A DNA stretch of 64,000 nt from Copromyces sp. CBS 386.78 (GCA_030685235.1 MU839159.1:62001-126000), one strand, 5' to 3'. Positions 45,840 through 58,459 are shown, numbered from the stretch's first letter. Translations and numbers: made by a program. The notes: generated by a model from the letters alone, not told the origin.

Positions 45840-47015
45840 ATGGAGACAGGATGGGCCGTTATCGTAGCAGTGGCGGTGCCCGCGCGAACGAGTCTACTCC
45901 GTTGCGCTGCAAGGACGATACTGCCTCCAAAAACAACAACAACAACACTAACAGCCAGGCGCTACTTCGGAGCGTCATCGTCTTGTCGTCGCCAAAGCTT
46001 GGATCCACGAAACAAATTTGCACCCAAGGAGTACCTGGGCAAGGAAATTGTAGACGACTATGCCATCCTCAGAGACCACTATGGTGAGTTCCGTCTAGAC
46101 CGAGTCCTAAAGCACGAGCCACTGACTGCTCCAGAAACACCCCAAAACCCCATTGTTCTGGCCCACGGCCTCCTTGGCTTTGCCGAACTCAAGCTCGCCG
46201 GTTCCTTTCTGCCTTCCATCCACTACTGGCACGGCATCAAAGACGCTCTGAGCAGGAGGAAATGTGAGGTCATCACCACCACCGTCCCTCCAAGCAGCTC
46301 GGTCGAGCAGCGTGCGGCTGAGCTGGCCCGTGGCATTGAGGCCCAGGCCCAGGGTAAGAGCGTCAACATCATAGCCCACAGCATGGGCGGGTTGGATGCT
46401 CGATACATGATCTCGCAGCTCAAACCCGCCGGGGTGAGAGTCAAGTCGCTCGTTACCGTCGCCACTCCCCACCATGGCAGCACCTTCGCCGACTACTTGA
46501 TGGATGAAATTGGCCCTGAACGCTTGCCCAGTCTTTACAATGTGTGGGAGCGCATCACCGGCTTTGAGACGGGCGCCTTCAACCAGCTGACCAAAAAGTA
46601 CATGATTGAACATTTCAACCCCAAGACACCCGATGATCCCGAGGTCCGCTACTTCTCGTACGGAGCCATGGTCCACGATAAACCACCACTCCTTTCCCCT
46701 TTCCGCCTCTCCCATGGAATTATCCACGACATTGAAGGGCCCAATGATGGTCTTGTCAGTGTCCAGAGCAGCCAGTGGGGCACGTACAAAGGAACGCTCT
46801 CGGGTGTGAACCATCTTGATCTCATCAACTGGAGCAATAGATTCCGCTTCACCTGGCAAAAGTGGATGGGCAGGCCACCAACGTAAGTTCTGAAGCCGCT
46901 CATATCCACTCCCCTTCCCTTACTTTGGTTTCTTTCTGACTCGGTCATCCCCAGGTTTAACGCAATTGCCTTCTACCTCGACATTGCCGACATGCTCGCC
47001 AAGGAAGGACTATGA
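45840..47015 (+). CDS. Triacylglycerol lipase, LipA/Tgl2-like alpha/beta hydrolase
   Basis: Exons are 45840-46083, 46135-46882 and 46955-47015 (350 aa). The first intron is only 51 nt and in frame without stops, but it has a strong GTGAGT donor, an ACTGACT branch and a CTCCAG acceptor; splicing it gives the family-like join DDYAILRDHYE|TPQNPIVLAHG. The second intron is 46883-46954 (GTAAGT...CCCCAG). The N-terminus is Arg/Ala/Thr-rich and looks like a mitochondrial presequence. Catalytic elements: oxyanion region VLAHGLLGF, nucleophile elbow AHSMGG, TPHHGS, acid in GPNDGLVSV and His in VNHLDLINW. It should hydrolyse acylglycerols; yeast Tgl2 is a mitochondrial lipase of this type. Location is inferred from the leader only. 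Confidence 0.88.
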
Positions 47016-50000
47016 CCTATTCTCAATAGTAGAGCACTGCTGCTCAGGTTGTTCCTCAACTCTTTGGAACGCCGCAGCCAGTCTAATATCGCAATGGCTA
47101 CAGCGTCTGCGATCATTACGGTGTAGGTGTCAAGTACCCCCCCCTTCCTCCTCCTTTTATATCGCACTGCCTTCCAAACTCCGGGATTTATCATGCATGG
47201 AAGGGCCGCGTTGACGCTAACCATGGTATTGCAGATGAATCAAAACAAATAAAAGTTGTTTTGTCCGTGATACCAAAGGCAGGTGGGCACCAACAAGGCT
47301 GCAAGCTAGCGCGTGACACGGTGACACTCCGTCATAGCTGTGCTCTCAAATGACTGATTCCTCTTGGAAGAGATACGGGCTCGAGAGAACGGATGCCCTA
47401 CAGCTGTCTGATTGGCCCAATAACCTGGTTCAGAAGCTTTGGACTGGCTTTCAGAAATCCTGTGACCGAGAGGGCCAATATGTCAACACTAACCGCAAGA
47501 AATTCAGGTGTGTCTTGCGTCGATACTTTTCGACTCGTTGCTGGTCCCCCGGAAGGGTCACGCAACTGACGGATATTGCATAATGGAACCCTCCGTTGAC
47601 TCGGACCGGAACACAGTCGAGTATTGCGGGGGGTTGGATCGTCCTGAATCTACAAGTCCGTCCTGGTCACGATCACGGTCACCAATCCATACGACCTTCC
47701 AGAAAAGTCGGTTTTGCGTAGATCCATTGCGACAATGAGACACAGGACGACGGGCTCCCACTTCATTCCACTGCTGCATATGTGCTGAGAGCCAAACAAC
47801 GACACGTGGTGGTTCCCAACAGTGAGTGTACAAGGCAATGAAACGTCACACAGCCTTAAACAAGGCGCATATGATGAAGCTCTGTCGCAAAACGGTCAGC
47901 AATCTTGTCGAGGATCTTAAAACTTGCCGGCCAATTCCTGGTTTAGCGAACGTATCATTTCGCAGCGTACACTTGTCCGAAATGCAACTGCCGCACAATA
48001 TCCTTCGCCTCCTTGGCACCCAAATGACCGGTTGCCTTCGGTCTCATGATCTGAACATAATACACACCTCATCAGCATGTGATGACGCTCGGCGGTATCA
48101 ATGCTTCTCAACAAAAGCAGACAAGATGCAGTGTGAAGCTGGAGACGCAAGCAAGCACCCTCTTGCGGTTGATAGTAACACACATGCTATGGCATGAATC
48201 ACCTGTCAGACCCGAGAAGAGTAATGGATTGGTGAAACGGCCAGGACTCGGACACTAAAAGACAGACCCACCACTTGGAGTTTCATCCTAGCATGCATGA
48301 CGCACCGTCTGCCCGCCTCAGTGAGGCTCTCGCCAGCCTTCATGTGTAGCATCGTGTCGGCATTCTGATCCTGGTTGGTGGCTAGTCACTTCAGCCGACT
48401 AGGTAGTTGAGCAACAAAAGTGGAAGCTCTCCTTCTTTCATCGTGCAACGGCAAAACCCCGCGGCATTTCTGGAACGTCACGAATCAACAACCACATGTT
48501 GGTGTTGGCAGACCAGCGCCATTGCCTCGGACTAGGTTAGGTTAAATGGATGTTCCTTCGCAATGCTCGGCTAGTTCACATCATTTGTACGGTGCATTCC
48601 ATCTTGTACATACAACCCCAACTGATCTGTTAGCCATTTCGAAAAGGCCACTTGCTAACGGTTGACCGGAGCGTATGCAGCGACTTTCCAACGTCACTAG
48701 ATTGATACAAAGTCAGTGTCTCTATTATATAAACTCATCTTAGAGCTGGAGTCGAGACTGGTGACGATGAGCCACGGCTGCGTTTGGTTCCTGCAAAGGT
48801 AATCTTGGGAGACCCTTGGACCCCGATTTTCCATCCGCTCACCCAACCATCAACTGGTGGCCGAGGCTTACATTCGTTAGTTGAGTTTCGATCCAACATC
48901 TAACCTCTCAATGTATAGCAGGTTCGTAAACTCACCTTCCCTCTTCAGACAACGATAATGGCAATAGCTGCGGGCATATGATTGCGGGGTGGTCACATCC
49001 ATGTTCCAATATGCTTCTTGTCTTTCCTCATCAATCGTCTTGTTGGAGGTAACGATTTCGGGGTCCTGCTGTCATACCTGCTGTTGTCAACACTTTGTCT
49101 CTTGGGTTCACCAACTCACTACGCACATTGTGGGTTTCGCAGTACCCCACAAGACTATTATCTTCCCAGGGTCGACATTCCAACCCCCTCTTCAACGGCT
49201 ATTCCAACTTCCTCTGGACAACGCATGCTCATGGGTCATACCGGCATAAATGCTTGCTCTGTTGTGTCTCCTCTTTGTTTCCCCTCGTGATGGGGAGGTA
49301 CATAGGCTAACGTTGAGGCCCGTCTTGGGTTCAGGCTGCATGCAGACTTATAAGACGAGACGACACTTGCCGGTGCATTTGTTCAAGAGGAGGTCGGGAC
49401 GTTGGATTCCTAATCTAATTTTCCAGTGTTTCTCCGAGCGTTATGGGTGCGAGGTTGTGGATACCTAGTCTTGTTCTCCAAGATGCTACCACAGCTCTCC
49501 CGTAGTCACGGCATGTGCATCGACATCATGCAGGAGGTTACAATGCTCGTGCTGACCTCGATGGTCAAGCTTGCCCGGTCGGAGACAGACAATACAACCA
49601 CCGTGATCAACAAACGCCCAGAACTAAACTTTCTCCCATGTCTGAAGTCGAGCCCCGTCCATGGCCGTCAAAGCATAGGACGATAAGTTCACCTGTCCTC
49701 GTCACAGTCTGGCTCAGGGAACATAGGTTGGAGAACCATGCGTCGAGGGTTGGTTTTTGTTTGTCACGAAATGAACTGACAACTCCTTGTGATCAATAAC
49801 CAACTTGTCCCCCAAGCTCGTTTCGACTGATATCATCTTTCTTTTCCTATAACATCTGGGTTGTGTCCATCCACTCTCACGGACCCCTAACTTGCAGTCC
49901 TCCCGCATTTGTCAAACCAGGACAGCCCCTTCTGCATGCATTGGCATTTTCCAGACGCACGTCACTAGCTCCGCAAGCATCGGACAACTTCCCCTTCTAG

Positions 50001-50072
50001 TTATTGCTCATTCCCCTCTCTCTTCCGTCCGGCACTTTACCTTTCCGAGGCGCCCCCATAGTTTCTTCCGCG
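47016..50072. other. Intergenic, nothing recognised
   Basis: A 3-kb gap between the lipase and the glutaminase gene, normal in base composition. Frames on both strands are short and domain-free. The right end must contain the glutaminase promoter and leader. A gene lost to decay here cannot be excluded. Confidence 0.45.
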
Positions 50073-52595
50073 ATGTGGTCTCCAAAGATTGCGGCCATTG
50101 CGGCTGCAATGTGTTGCGGAATGGCTACTGTGCGGGCCTCGACTTACAAGCCGGCAAGGCCACCAGCGGTACCGTTGGCGGTCCGGACACCGTATTTGAA
50201 CTCGTGGCTGCAATGTGAGCCTGAGTGCCTGCTTCCGGATAACTGGCCGCGACACTGGACGTAAGTGTCAGTCATCCGCACATTTGGCGTTGCTATCACC
50301 GACTAATGAAATCTCGCATTTGTGTAGTACACAGATCCTGGGCTGGCAGGGCCTGGTCGCAGTTGACGGGAAGGTGTTCAACTGGATGGGGAAAGCCTCT
50401 CAGAATACTGTCGTCAACCAACTATCCTTGGAGTATACGTCAACCAAGAGCATATTCGTCTTCGACGTGGACGGCAAGGTCAACCTTACCGTCACCTTTC
50501 TATCTCCGGTGTTCGCAGATGATCTTTCCAGGCAATCGCAGCAGTTTTCGTATATCTCAGCCAAGGCCAAATCTGCCGACGGAGGGACACATGATGTCCG
50601 GCTATATATGGATGTTTCTGGAGGTTGGTGCCCATCCCATATCCCATCATCCCCGTGCCGCCGATGTGCTTGCTTGTCGAGCTAATGATAGACCCCAAGA
50701 ATGGGCAAGCGGTGATCTCTCCCAGAAGATCACTTGGGCTCACGACAAAACCAACCAGCTGGATTATCATACATTCCAACGGACCGAGCAAGTCGAGTAC
50801 GGCGAGAATGGCGAGATCGCAGCTTGGGGAAGGTGGTATTTTACTACTGGTTCCTACAGTGGCGTAAGTACAGTCATCTGGTCAAGCTGAAGAATTAGGT
50901 GAAGTGGAATTCCACGGTTAACTAACATTTCGATGCAGCTGAGCTGGCAAATAGGCTCTGACCAAGTCGTACGAAATCAGTTTGCAACCAACCAAACACT
51001 GGCTAATACCGTAGACGGCACTTTCAGAGCTGTCCAGGATAATTGGTGAGTTTCCGGTTACATGATTTGATTCCGGTGTCACGAACCACAACTGACCATC
51101 GTAGGCCGGTGTTTGGATTCTCCCATGACCTCGGCGACGTTGGGAATGGCGATGTAGAACGGCTTTTCACATTGGGATTGATCCAAGACAATGTTATCCA
51201 CTTCGCAGGCATCAACAAGACCCTCGATGCGGTCCCTGGACTGTGGCAGTCCTACTTCAACCACGATGACCGACATGCCATCGACACATTTTACGATGAT
51301 TACCAGTATGCAGCGGCTCACAGCAACGAACTGGATAAAACGATTCAGCAGGACTCGGTCAAGGCGGGCGGCCAGGACTACGCGGCCATCACGACGCTCA
51401 CAGTCCGCCAAAGCTTTGGGGCACTTCAGTTCGGTGGAACACCTTCGAAACCCTACATCTTCTTAAAAGAAATCAGCTCGAACAGCGACATCCAAACGGT
51501 TGATGTCATATTCCCAGCATACCCTATTGTGCTGTACATGAATGCGACATTGGCACGGTACCTACTCGATCCTCTATTTGAGAACCAGGAGAGCGGAGCG
51601 TACCCGAACAAATGGGCCGAGCATGATCTGGGAACTTTCCCAGTTGCGAAGGGTTATCCATCTGGCAATGACGAGCCGATGCCGTTGGAGGAATGTGGAA
51701 ACATGGTCATCATGACGCTGGCCTATGCCGAGCGCACGGGTGATACCAGCTATCTCAAGAAACACTATCCGATACTCTCGCAATGGGCAGAGTTCCTGGT
51801 CGAGGATTCACTGATCCCGTCTAACCAGCTCAGCACGGACGACTTTGCCGGGACCTTGGCGTATGTTTACATTCTGTTCCACGTCGCAAGGGTGACTCTA
51901 ACTGACATGCTTTGGCTAGAAATCAAACAAACTTGGCCATTAAAGGCATCATTGGCCTCAAGGCAATGAGCAGAATTGCCAACCTGACTTCCAACAGCGA
52001 TAACTGGGGTGCGATTGCAGATGAGTACTTGGAGCATTGGAAGGTTCTAGCCATCAACAATGATACCGACCTTCCACACACGACTTTGAGCTATGGTGAC
52101 AAGAACAGCCATGGTGAGGATATTTCCCTCTTTGTTCGCTTTGTTTACTTGCCCTCGGACGTGTCCCATGGGATTCACCTTTTTCCTTTTCTTTTCCGCT
52201 TTTCATAGGATTAAGCACTCTAACAAAGCACAACAGGTCTTCTCTACAACATCTACGCAGATAAGCTCTTGGACCTCAACTTTGTCGACCAGTCAATTTT
52301 TGACATGCAGTCCAACTTCTACCAAAGCATTGCGCTGAAATACGCCGTCCCGCTTGATACACGCCATACCTGGACCAAGTCAGACTGGATGATGTTTGCA
52401 GCGGCAGTTGCCGGTCCAGACACCAAGGCACTGCTAATCAATAAGCTCGCAACTTGGGTCAGTGATACGACAACGAATCGAGCCATGACAGATCTGTATG
52501 ATGCAGAGACGGGTGGATATCCGCAGAACGGACCGACGTTTGTGGCCAGGCCTGTCGTGGGCGGAACATTTGCATTGTTGGCATTGCCTTCCTGA
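50073..52595 (+). CDS. gtaA: Secreted glutaminase, GtaA type
   Basis: Seven exons: 50073-50260, 50328-50623, 50700-50863, 50939-51045, 51105-51860, 51920-52113 and 52237-52595. They join in frame to 687 aa. The donors are mostly GTAAGT, GTGAG or GTATGT; intron 2 uses GTTGGT. A signal peptide is evident (MWSPKIAAIAAAMCCGMATV, to about residue 22), followed by the family start PPAVPLAVRTPYLNSW. Characteristic stretches include PRHWTTQILGWQGLVAVDG, FGFSHDLGDVG, VFPAYPIVLYMNATL-type sequence (here DVIFPAYPIVLYMNATLA), FPVAKGYPSGNDEPMPLEEC and CGNMVIMTLAYAERTGD, with a C-terminal NGPTFVARPVVGGTFALL. It matches the fungal glutaminase GtaA family (DUF4965/DUF1793-type, six-hairpin glycosidase-like fold), which converts glutamine to glutamate outside the cell. 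N-glycosylation sequons occur. Confidence 0.92.
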
Positions 52596-53982
52596 GGGAC
52601 AGACATGAGACTAAAGGAAAGAGAGGGCCCTGTTCTAGATGAGTATTGTGAAGATACGCTCGATTACGAACAGGATGGTTAAGAATTGCGAGGTTGGCTT
52701 GTTATACTCGGGCCTCTCAAGTAGGGTCGAGACACGAGGAAGGGAATCGGACAAGTAAGGCGTGTAGTATATTGGGAAGGCTATTTGTTGGTACATGCTT
52801 CAATAAAGCAACCCTTTGGTTGGCTCCCCCAAACTGTCCCATCACATCAGATCAACAATGTCCGTCGCAGACATCAAGCTGAGACAGCATAGCACCTGCC
52901 TTGGAAAACATTTGACGGATCTGGTGACTGGTAGAAACTACAGACCACTGCAGGTGCCCTCATGGCATTACGTATGCCACTGTTGATCAGGCCCGCCATC
53001 CTAGCTCGGCTGAATGGCACGACTGGTGTCTGACATTCTCTGTTCCCCCTCTTCTCAGCAAGCAATGTGGAGGCCGCGGCAGTAACAAATATGTTCCATG
53101 AAGATCGGGTTGGTCTTTATCCTAGTGTATACAAGCGAGACGGCGAACGCTCTATTAGAGATTGGAATTCTGAGGAGCAAGGATGTGTGAAACGATGCGG
53201 TTGCCCATCATGGGTCTCATGAATACCTGATGGCCATCGTTTATGCTGCTAGTAGACAAGACGAGCGAAGAGCGACGGTTCCGACTTAAAAAGAAAGACA
53301 AAGTCACTTGAATCTCCAACAGCACCCTATTACATTAGATAGAGCAGCGCATGGACCATCTGGTCTCGAACTGACAGTTGTACACGAACTCTTGGTTGAG
53401 TCTACGTGGTTAAGAGGGACTACCTACCTACCTAGAGGTAAAAGGTACCTCGGCCCTTGGTCACTGATAAAGAAGCAGACAGGCGAGACAGGCACCGTCA
53501 CCGCCTCACAAAGGTACCTACCTTAGGTCTACTGCAGTCCCGGCAGGCAATGCTGCACCTCGTCGACTGCCGCACTCAGTACGTAGGTCGCTCCAAGTGT
53601 CCCACAAGAGTTGATGGTCCCGCCTCTTGACCCCATCTTCCCGTCCCGTCTGCGTCGCCCCTCCTCACCTATTCTTCTAATAAGTGCAAGTGAGAACACC
53701 AGATGACAGCGCGGGCACCTTGGCAAGCACCCCAATACCGTACCTTTGTCGTGCATCCACAGGCTTCCATCGACGTCTTGCATCATCTTGGCCGCCCCGT
53801 CCTCGACGTTCCGCGACCATCATAAGCGAACGGCAGGCTTGCGACCGACAGCCAGCAGAATCCAGCGAGACTAGGTGAAAGGGTCTATAACACCTGGCGA
53901 TCGATCCATTGTGAATTATTACGGCCTCGAGAAGAGCCAGCGGTTGAGCGCATAGCAGAGCACCCGACTTCAAACTGCAGCC
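52596..53982. other. Intergenic, nothing recognised
   Basis: 1.4 kb between the glutaminase stop and the Igo1 start. It includes the glutaminase 3' UTR and the Igo1 promoter and leader. CCTA/TAGG-rich short repeats occur near 53420-53530. No gene is supported. Confidence 0.45.
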
Positions 53983-54693
53983 ATGAATCCCCACCAGGCA
54001 AAGAAGGTTGACATTCAGGTAAGTTGACATGATCCGTCAGTGCAGCAACAACACCATCAGACCACTTCAGCCGGGCGCGGTTGGGCTCGGAAGACACCAC
54101 CCAACTCCAACACCATGAACGACACCCATGAACCACTGCGGGCTCCCAGCACAACGCAACAACTTGCAAAACTTGCGTCACGGGTACCCCCGCTGACGAT
54201 TCTCCCAATCTTACAGTCGCTCTCCCCCGAGGAACAACGCCTGTTCCGTCTGTACGGCAAGCTGCCCAGCCGCAGCGACCAATTCGCCAAGCATCTCAAG
54301 GAGCGCAAGTATTTTGACAGCGGCGACTATGCCATGAGCAAGGCTGGCAAGGGCGACAGTGTCGACACAGGCTCAGTAGGCAGCCAGCACCCTGTCCCCG
54401 AGAACATTCCCCATTTGACGAGCCCCGGCGGCGGCATCAACGGTGCCAGCGGCCTGGCGCAAGCCCATCACCTTGTTCATCAGCACAGCAACATGGGACC
54501 TCAAGCCGGCAGTCCTGTCAAGGAGAGCAGCTACCTCAACCGCGGGCTCAGCGCCGAGGAACTTGAAGCTCTCGGCAGCAGCGAACACAATGTGGGGGCC
54601 GGACAACAGCAGCAGCAGCGAGAGCAAGCCGCTGCCGATACCACCTCAGCCGCATCTGCTGACCAGACGGAGCCCATCCCTATCCGACAATAA
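53983..54693 (+). CDS. igo1: Endosulfine-family mRNA stability protein (Igo1-like)
   Basis: Exons are 53983-54018 (MNPHQAKKVDIQ) and 54217-54693, joined across a 198-nt intron (GTAAGT, branch CTGAC, acceptor CTTACAG), giving 170 aa. The junction DIQ|SLSPEEQRLFRLYGKLP reproduces the endosulfine start. The core KERKYFDSGDYAMSK carries the FDSGDY motif, whose Ser is the Greatwall/Rim15 phosphorylation site in the family. The C-terminal part is Gly/Ser/Gln-rich with a short poly-Gln (QQQQQ). In yeast, phosphorylated Igo1/2 inhibit PP2A-B55 and promote quiescence entry under TORC1 inhibition; a similar role is expected. An alternative longer reading through the intron is excluded by a TGA at its start. 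Confidence 0.92.
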
Positions 54694-55229
54694 ACATCCA
54701 GAAAAATAAGCGCATGGCGTTCGACGGAGGTTCCGCCTCCTCGAAATAATTTGTCGAACCTCTCGTTCTACCGTGTATTCAAGAACAATCACCAGCACAC
54801 GGCATTTAAGCAGTTACGCACAGCATGGGTATGATAAGATTACGTTTGGGGGTTTGTGGCGTTGGGTCTGATGTTATTCGATATAAGGTCCTTTTGTTGA
54901 AATGAGATATGAAAGGGTTAGGTTTTTGTGATGTTTATTTCAAGTGGTTTAGTTGAGTTTATCCTTCCGCAGGACAGCGCATCTTTGAAGTTCATTTCAG
55001 TGTCAATGTTCACAAGGACACAGATGGGATGTATCTCGGTGCCCAGACGGCAGAGCTTTTATCTACACGGAGAGCCTCTACTGAAGCATTGGTGGAGGTC
55101 GTGCAGCCGGTCAACAAAGTGAACACGAACGAATATGCTCTCACGGTATGGACTGATGGGTGATGAACTTGATGATGGTGATGCAACAATCTCCTCCCAT
55201 AACTGGCGGGAGGAATGTCAAATGCTTTT
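54694..55229. other. Intergenic (convergent 3' ends), nothing recognised
   Basis: 3' UTRs of the convergent Igo1 and MYG1 genes. No other feature is seen. Confidence 0.5.
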
Positions 55230-56378
55230 CTAACAAACGCCGACGAGCTTGGCAATCTTCTCAGCAGCGCTGGCCTCCTCCTCCAGAGCCTTCTTCGCCA
55301 TAGCCAACGCACCATCGAAGGTCTTGTTGCCTCCAATGAAACCGGCCGCGTGAACGAATACGCCACCCTGGATCCCCGTGATGTCATCGAGCTTCTCGTC
55401 GCGGAAGCCTCTCCAAGCCTCGGGCAGGGGCTTGCGGCTCTGGAAGGAGTCGCCAGTCTCAGGGACGCACTGCACTCTCCACTTGGCGTCGGGTGCGGGC
55501 TTCTCGGCGTACAGGACATAGATAACCCTCTGGACGCCCTCGCCCTGCTCCTCCTCTAGGGTGTAAAGATGATCCTTCCACGGGGCCGACTGACCCTTCA
55601 GAACCAGGATTCTGCCCTCCGCATCATACTCCTTGCGCGCCTTGTAGGCCGTCTCGACGACGTCTCTGGCTGGGAGCCAGGCCTTGGTGTAGTAGATGAG
55701 AGCGCGGTCGAACTCCTCGCCGACACGCTGGCTGGCCTGCTCGAACCTGCCGTCTTCCTCCGCCTGGGCGGCCACAGGGTCCGAGGGCACAGGATCGTTC
55801 CAGTTGCCGTTGAAGCGGCCGACCATGGCACCGAGGGTGAAGCCACCGTTAGAGAAGCGCTTCTCGATGCCGGCAGCCTTGAGAGCATCGGAATCGTAGA
55901 CGCTGATGCCGTTGTCGTGGGCGTCGAGGGCCTCGACGAAGCTGTCGTACAACTTGTTCCAGATCAAGCCAACCTTTTCGCTGTCCTCCACAGGGGTGTC
56001 GGGAAGGCTGCGCGAGATGATGCCCTTGCCGAAGTGCATGTAGACGAGACCGGCGCTGCTGAGCTTGGTCTGGTGGTCGGGGAAGGTGGTGGTGAAGGTG
56101 CGCTGGTGGTGGTCGTAGCGGTCGCGGGAAGGCTCGTACTCGCCACCAACATCGACGACGATGTCGCAGGTCTCAAGAAGCGCAGGGTCGCGAGTGCGAA
56201 CCAGGCGGGCGCCGGTGTACTTGGGGACATGCTGGCGAAGCATGTAGACGGCCAGAGCCTCGTCGGCGTGGAAGTGGCCGTTGTGGGTGCCGATGGTGAG
56301 GGCACCGCAATCGGTCTTGATGCGCTTCGCTGCGTTTGCGGCCATTGTTCTGAGAAATGCTAGTGGACTAGTGAGCAT
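55230..56378 (-). CDS. MYG1 family protein (DHH-type exonuclease)
   Basis: Single minus-strand exon, 382 aa from ATG 56378, or 371 aa from the second ATG at 56345 (MAANAAKRIK). The first start adds MLTSPLAFLRT, a short leader that could direct mitochondrial import. CATTTCTCAG just before the second ATG could instead be a splice acceptor. Family signatures: TIGTHNGHFHADEALAVYML, VRTRDPA, VDVGGEYEPSRDRYDHHQR (metal-binding His/Asp), ALDAHDNGIS and a C-terminal FVHAAGFIGGNKT. MYG1 (former UPF0160) proteins are DHH-like 3'-5' RNA exonucleases acting in nucleus/nucleolus and mitochondria in animals. Length is normal for the family. The strong third-position GC bias creates long antisense frames that are not genes. 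Confidence 0.93.
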   Translation of the reverse strand: MLTSPLAFLRTMAANAAKRIKTDCGALTIGTHNGHFHADEALAVYMLRQHVPKYTGARLVRTRDPALLETCDIVVDVGGEYEPSRDRYDHHQRTFTTTFPDHQTKLSSAGLVYMHFGKGIISRSLPDTPVEDSEKVGLIWNKLYDSFVEALDAHDNGISVYDSDALKAAGIEKRFSNGGFTLGAMVGRFNGNWNDPVPSDPVAAQAEEDGRFEQASQRVGEEFDRALIYYTKAWLPARDVVETAYKARKEYDAEGRILVLKGQSAPWKDHLYTLEEEQGEGVQRVIYVLYAEKPAPDAKWRVQCVPETGDSFQSRKPLPEAWRGFRDEKLDDITGIQGGVFVHAAGFIGGNKTFDGALAMAKKALEEEASAAEKIAKLVGVC

Positions 56379-57191
56379 ACAACCCTTTGGGAGAGAATTT
56401 CGGTGTCAAGAGGTTGGAGGTAAAGTCTGGGATGGATGGATGGAAGAAGTCATCCCCCCCCCCCCACTGACAACAAACAACAGCCTGACTTGTACACAGC
56501 TCCATTTGATACTTTTACTACACTAGGGCGTTATCGATTAGATGGAGGATAGGATAGATAGGATAGCCCCGGCCAGGCCCAAGGGACATTTTTTAATGCA
56601 GCCCAGCTGGCCTGACAGGCAAGCAGAGAGTGCAGCCAACCGTCTCTCCTTTGTGACTATACAAGTATTCTGTTAGTGCTAAGCGTCCAAACCGCAGTGT
56701 ATCAGCGGACACATCTGCCTCCATCTAACGCGTGCTCATCCTCAGTGACAATGTTCTAAAGGGAAGGCTATAACGCACTGATCCACATCCTGGCAGACAG
56801 CTGAAGACGGCAAGAGGACGCCAGGGGGTTTCATGCTTTTTGTTGCGCGGGACGGAAGGCTGAACATACAGTGAAGGTACCTCTACACTAACAGCATCCT
56901 TGAAGTGCTGTACCAAGCGGTGCAGGCAACACTAGCATGGCTCGACACGCGATCCAACAAACGAGCCGCAACCTGCGCTGGACCTGGCCATTTTCCCAAG
57001 ATCCAAATAACATTTTTCATTTTGTCATTGATTGACCAAACCATCACCTCGACACCGCTCCACGCCTCATCCATAGACCCGACCCTCCCATGCACCATCC
57101 TTCCCAATCTCACGACGCGCATCGTTAGACGATTACAAGCCGCAACTCCAAGCAGTCATCATCACGATCCGCCATCCCTCTTTTCTCCAAT
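56379..57191. promoter_or_regulatory. Divergent promoter region between MYG1 and the Iec3 gene
   Basis: About 0.8 kb, with a C(12)-type run near 56454 and otherwise ordinary leader-like sequence. It should serve both divergent genes. No named site is identified. Confidence 0.4.
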
Positions 57192-58459
57192 ATGGAGGTC
57201 GACCCGCGCGGCCGCACCGAGTTGAGCCACAGAGGAGCAGACGATGATTCTATGGGCACAAGGATGGCCGACGACAAGCCGACCTATCGGTCGTGGAAGA
57301 AGAAGTATCGCAAGATGCGCATAACCTTTGATCAGAAGATGCACGAAGGCGAGGAGCTTTACAAAGCCGAGCAAAAGGCCCTAGCAACCGCCCGGCGACT
57401 AGCCATTCAGAAGGAGTAGGATAATCAATTTCTCCATCAATACCGTCGGCATCCTATGCTAACAATTCATGCTCAATTTCTAGCCGCCTCCTCGATCTCC
57501 TTCTCGACGTGAACAATTCCAACCAGATTCCACCAGAGAAGCGCTTCGATTTGAGCGTCGACCCGCCTTCCGAGAAAGAAGGTCTATACCTGGACAGTGA
57601 CAGGCCATCCACGCCTCCAGGCGGCATCCGGCCCTCGAAATCCTACAAGGAACTCCTCCACGACGTGCCGCACATGCGATTTTCCCAAGCAGCCGAGTGC
57701 TTCCCAGAGCTTCTCCGGGACCTCGAAGCCGGCCGCGACTCGCCAGCCGATCCCTTCCAGGGACAACCGCACCCACCCACCTTTCTCACAGCGGACGATA
57801 TGGACAACTACATCTGGGAGATTGACCAACGGCTGGCGAGGAAAGAGGCCAACGAGACCGGTGTGCAGCCTCCTCCGGCCTTGCCCAGCCTCGCACCGAT
57901 TGCCCAGCCGAACAGCGTCGCCGTTAACGCGAGGGAGAGTGGGCTTCTCGCTTCCCGGGACTTCCAACTACGCAACCCGACATCTGTCTACAACTGGCTG
58001 CGGAAACACGCGCCCAAGACATTCCTACAAGACACCGAGGCGCACGGAGATGACAACGACCACGGCGAGTCGACTCGCGGCACCACTTCGAGCCGCGGCG
58101 GACGGGCTAAAGGCGAGCGTGGCGGTGGTCCCGGGAGCCGTGGTGGTCGGGGCGACTCGAACTCGGCTCGCGGAAAGAGGGGCGGGCACAAGTCCGCCGC
58201 TGTCGCCGTTGAGGTGCCCGAGTACCCGGACGAAGATAACAACTTTGAGGCGTCGGTGACACCCAGTACAGCAAAAGGCAAGCGGAAGCGGGTCGTGGAT
58301 GATGATCCTGGCTACAGGCCTAAGGGGGGCTCGAGTCGACCGACCAAGAAGAAGCGTAAGAGCGAAGGCGGCGACGGGGAGGCTACGCCCAAACCAGGCA
58401 CTAAAAGGCCGCGGAAGAGCGCCGCCGGCAGTGGTGAAGCCTCGAAGGCTGATGACTAG
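57192..58459 (+). CDS. iec3: INO80 chromatin-remodelling complex subunit Iec3-like
   Basis: Exons are 57192-57415 and 57484-58459 (399 aa). The intron is 57416-57483, with a weak donor GTAGGA, a good branch GCTAAC and acceptor TTTCTAG. The join gives a continuous helical block, RSWKKKYRKMRITFDQKM, then EGEELYKAEQKALATARRLA and DRLLDLLLDVNNS, the Iec3 family core (about residues 35-95). Downstream are RFDLSVDPPSE and NPTSVYNWLRKHAPKTF. The C-terminal third is basic and disordered, with RGG-type repeats (RGGRAKGERGG) and nuclear-localisation-like RPTKKKRKS and KRPRKS. The protein should act in the nucleus as a non-catalytic INO80 subunit. With the ISWI-like fragment it is the second remodelling gene in the window; they are not neighbours. 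Confidence 0.86.

Noticed and set aside
54040..54216. N-terminal extension of Igo1 read through its intron
   Set aside because: GTAAGT donor, CTGAC branch and CTTACAG acceptor are all present, the intron starts with an in-frame TGA, and the spliced join restores the endosulfine start.
55569..56363. 264-aa plus-strand frame antisense to MYG1
   Set aside because: Val/Gly/Ala-rich shadow of the MYG1 coding strand.
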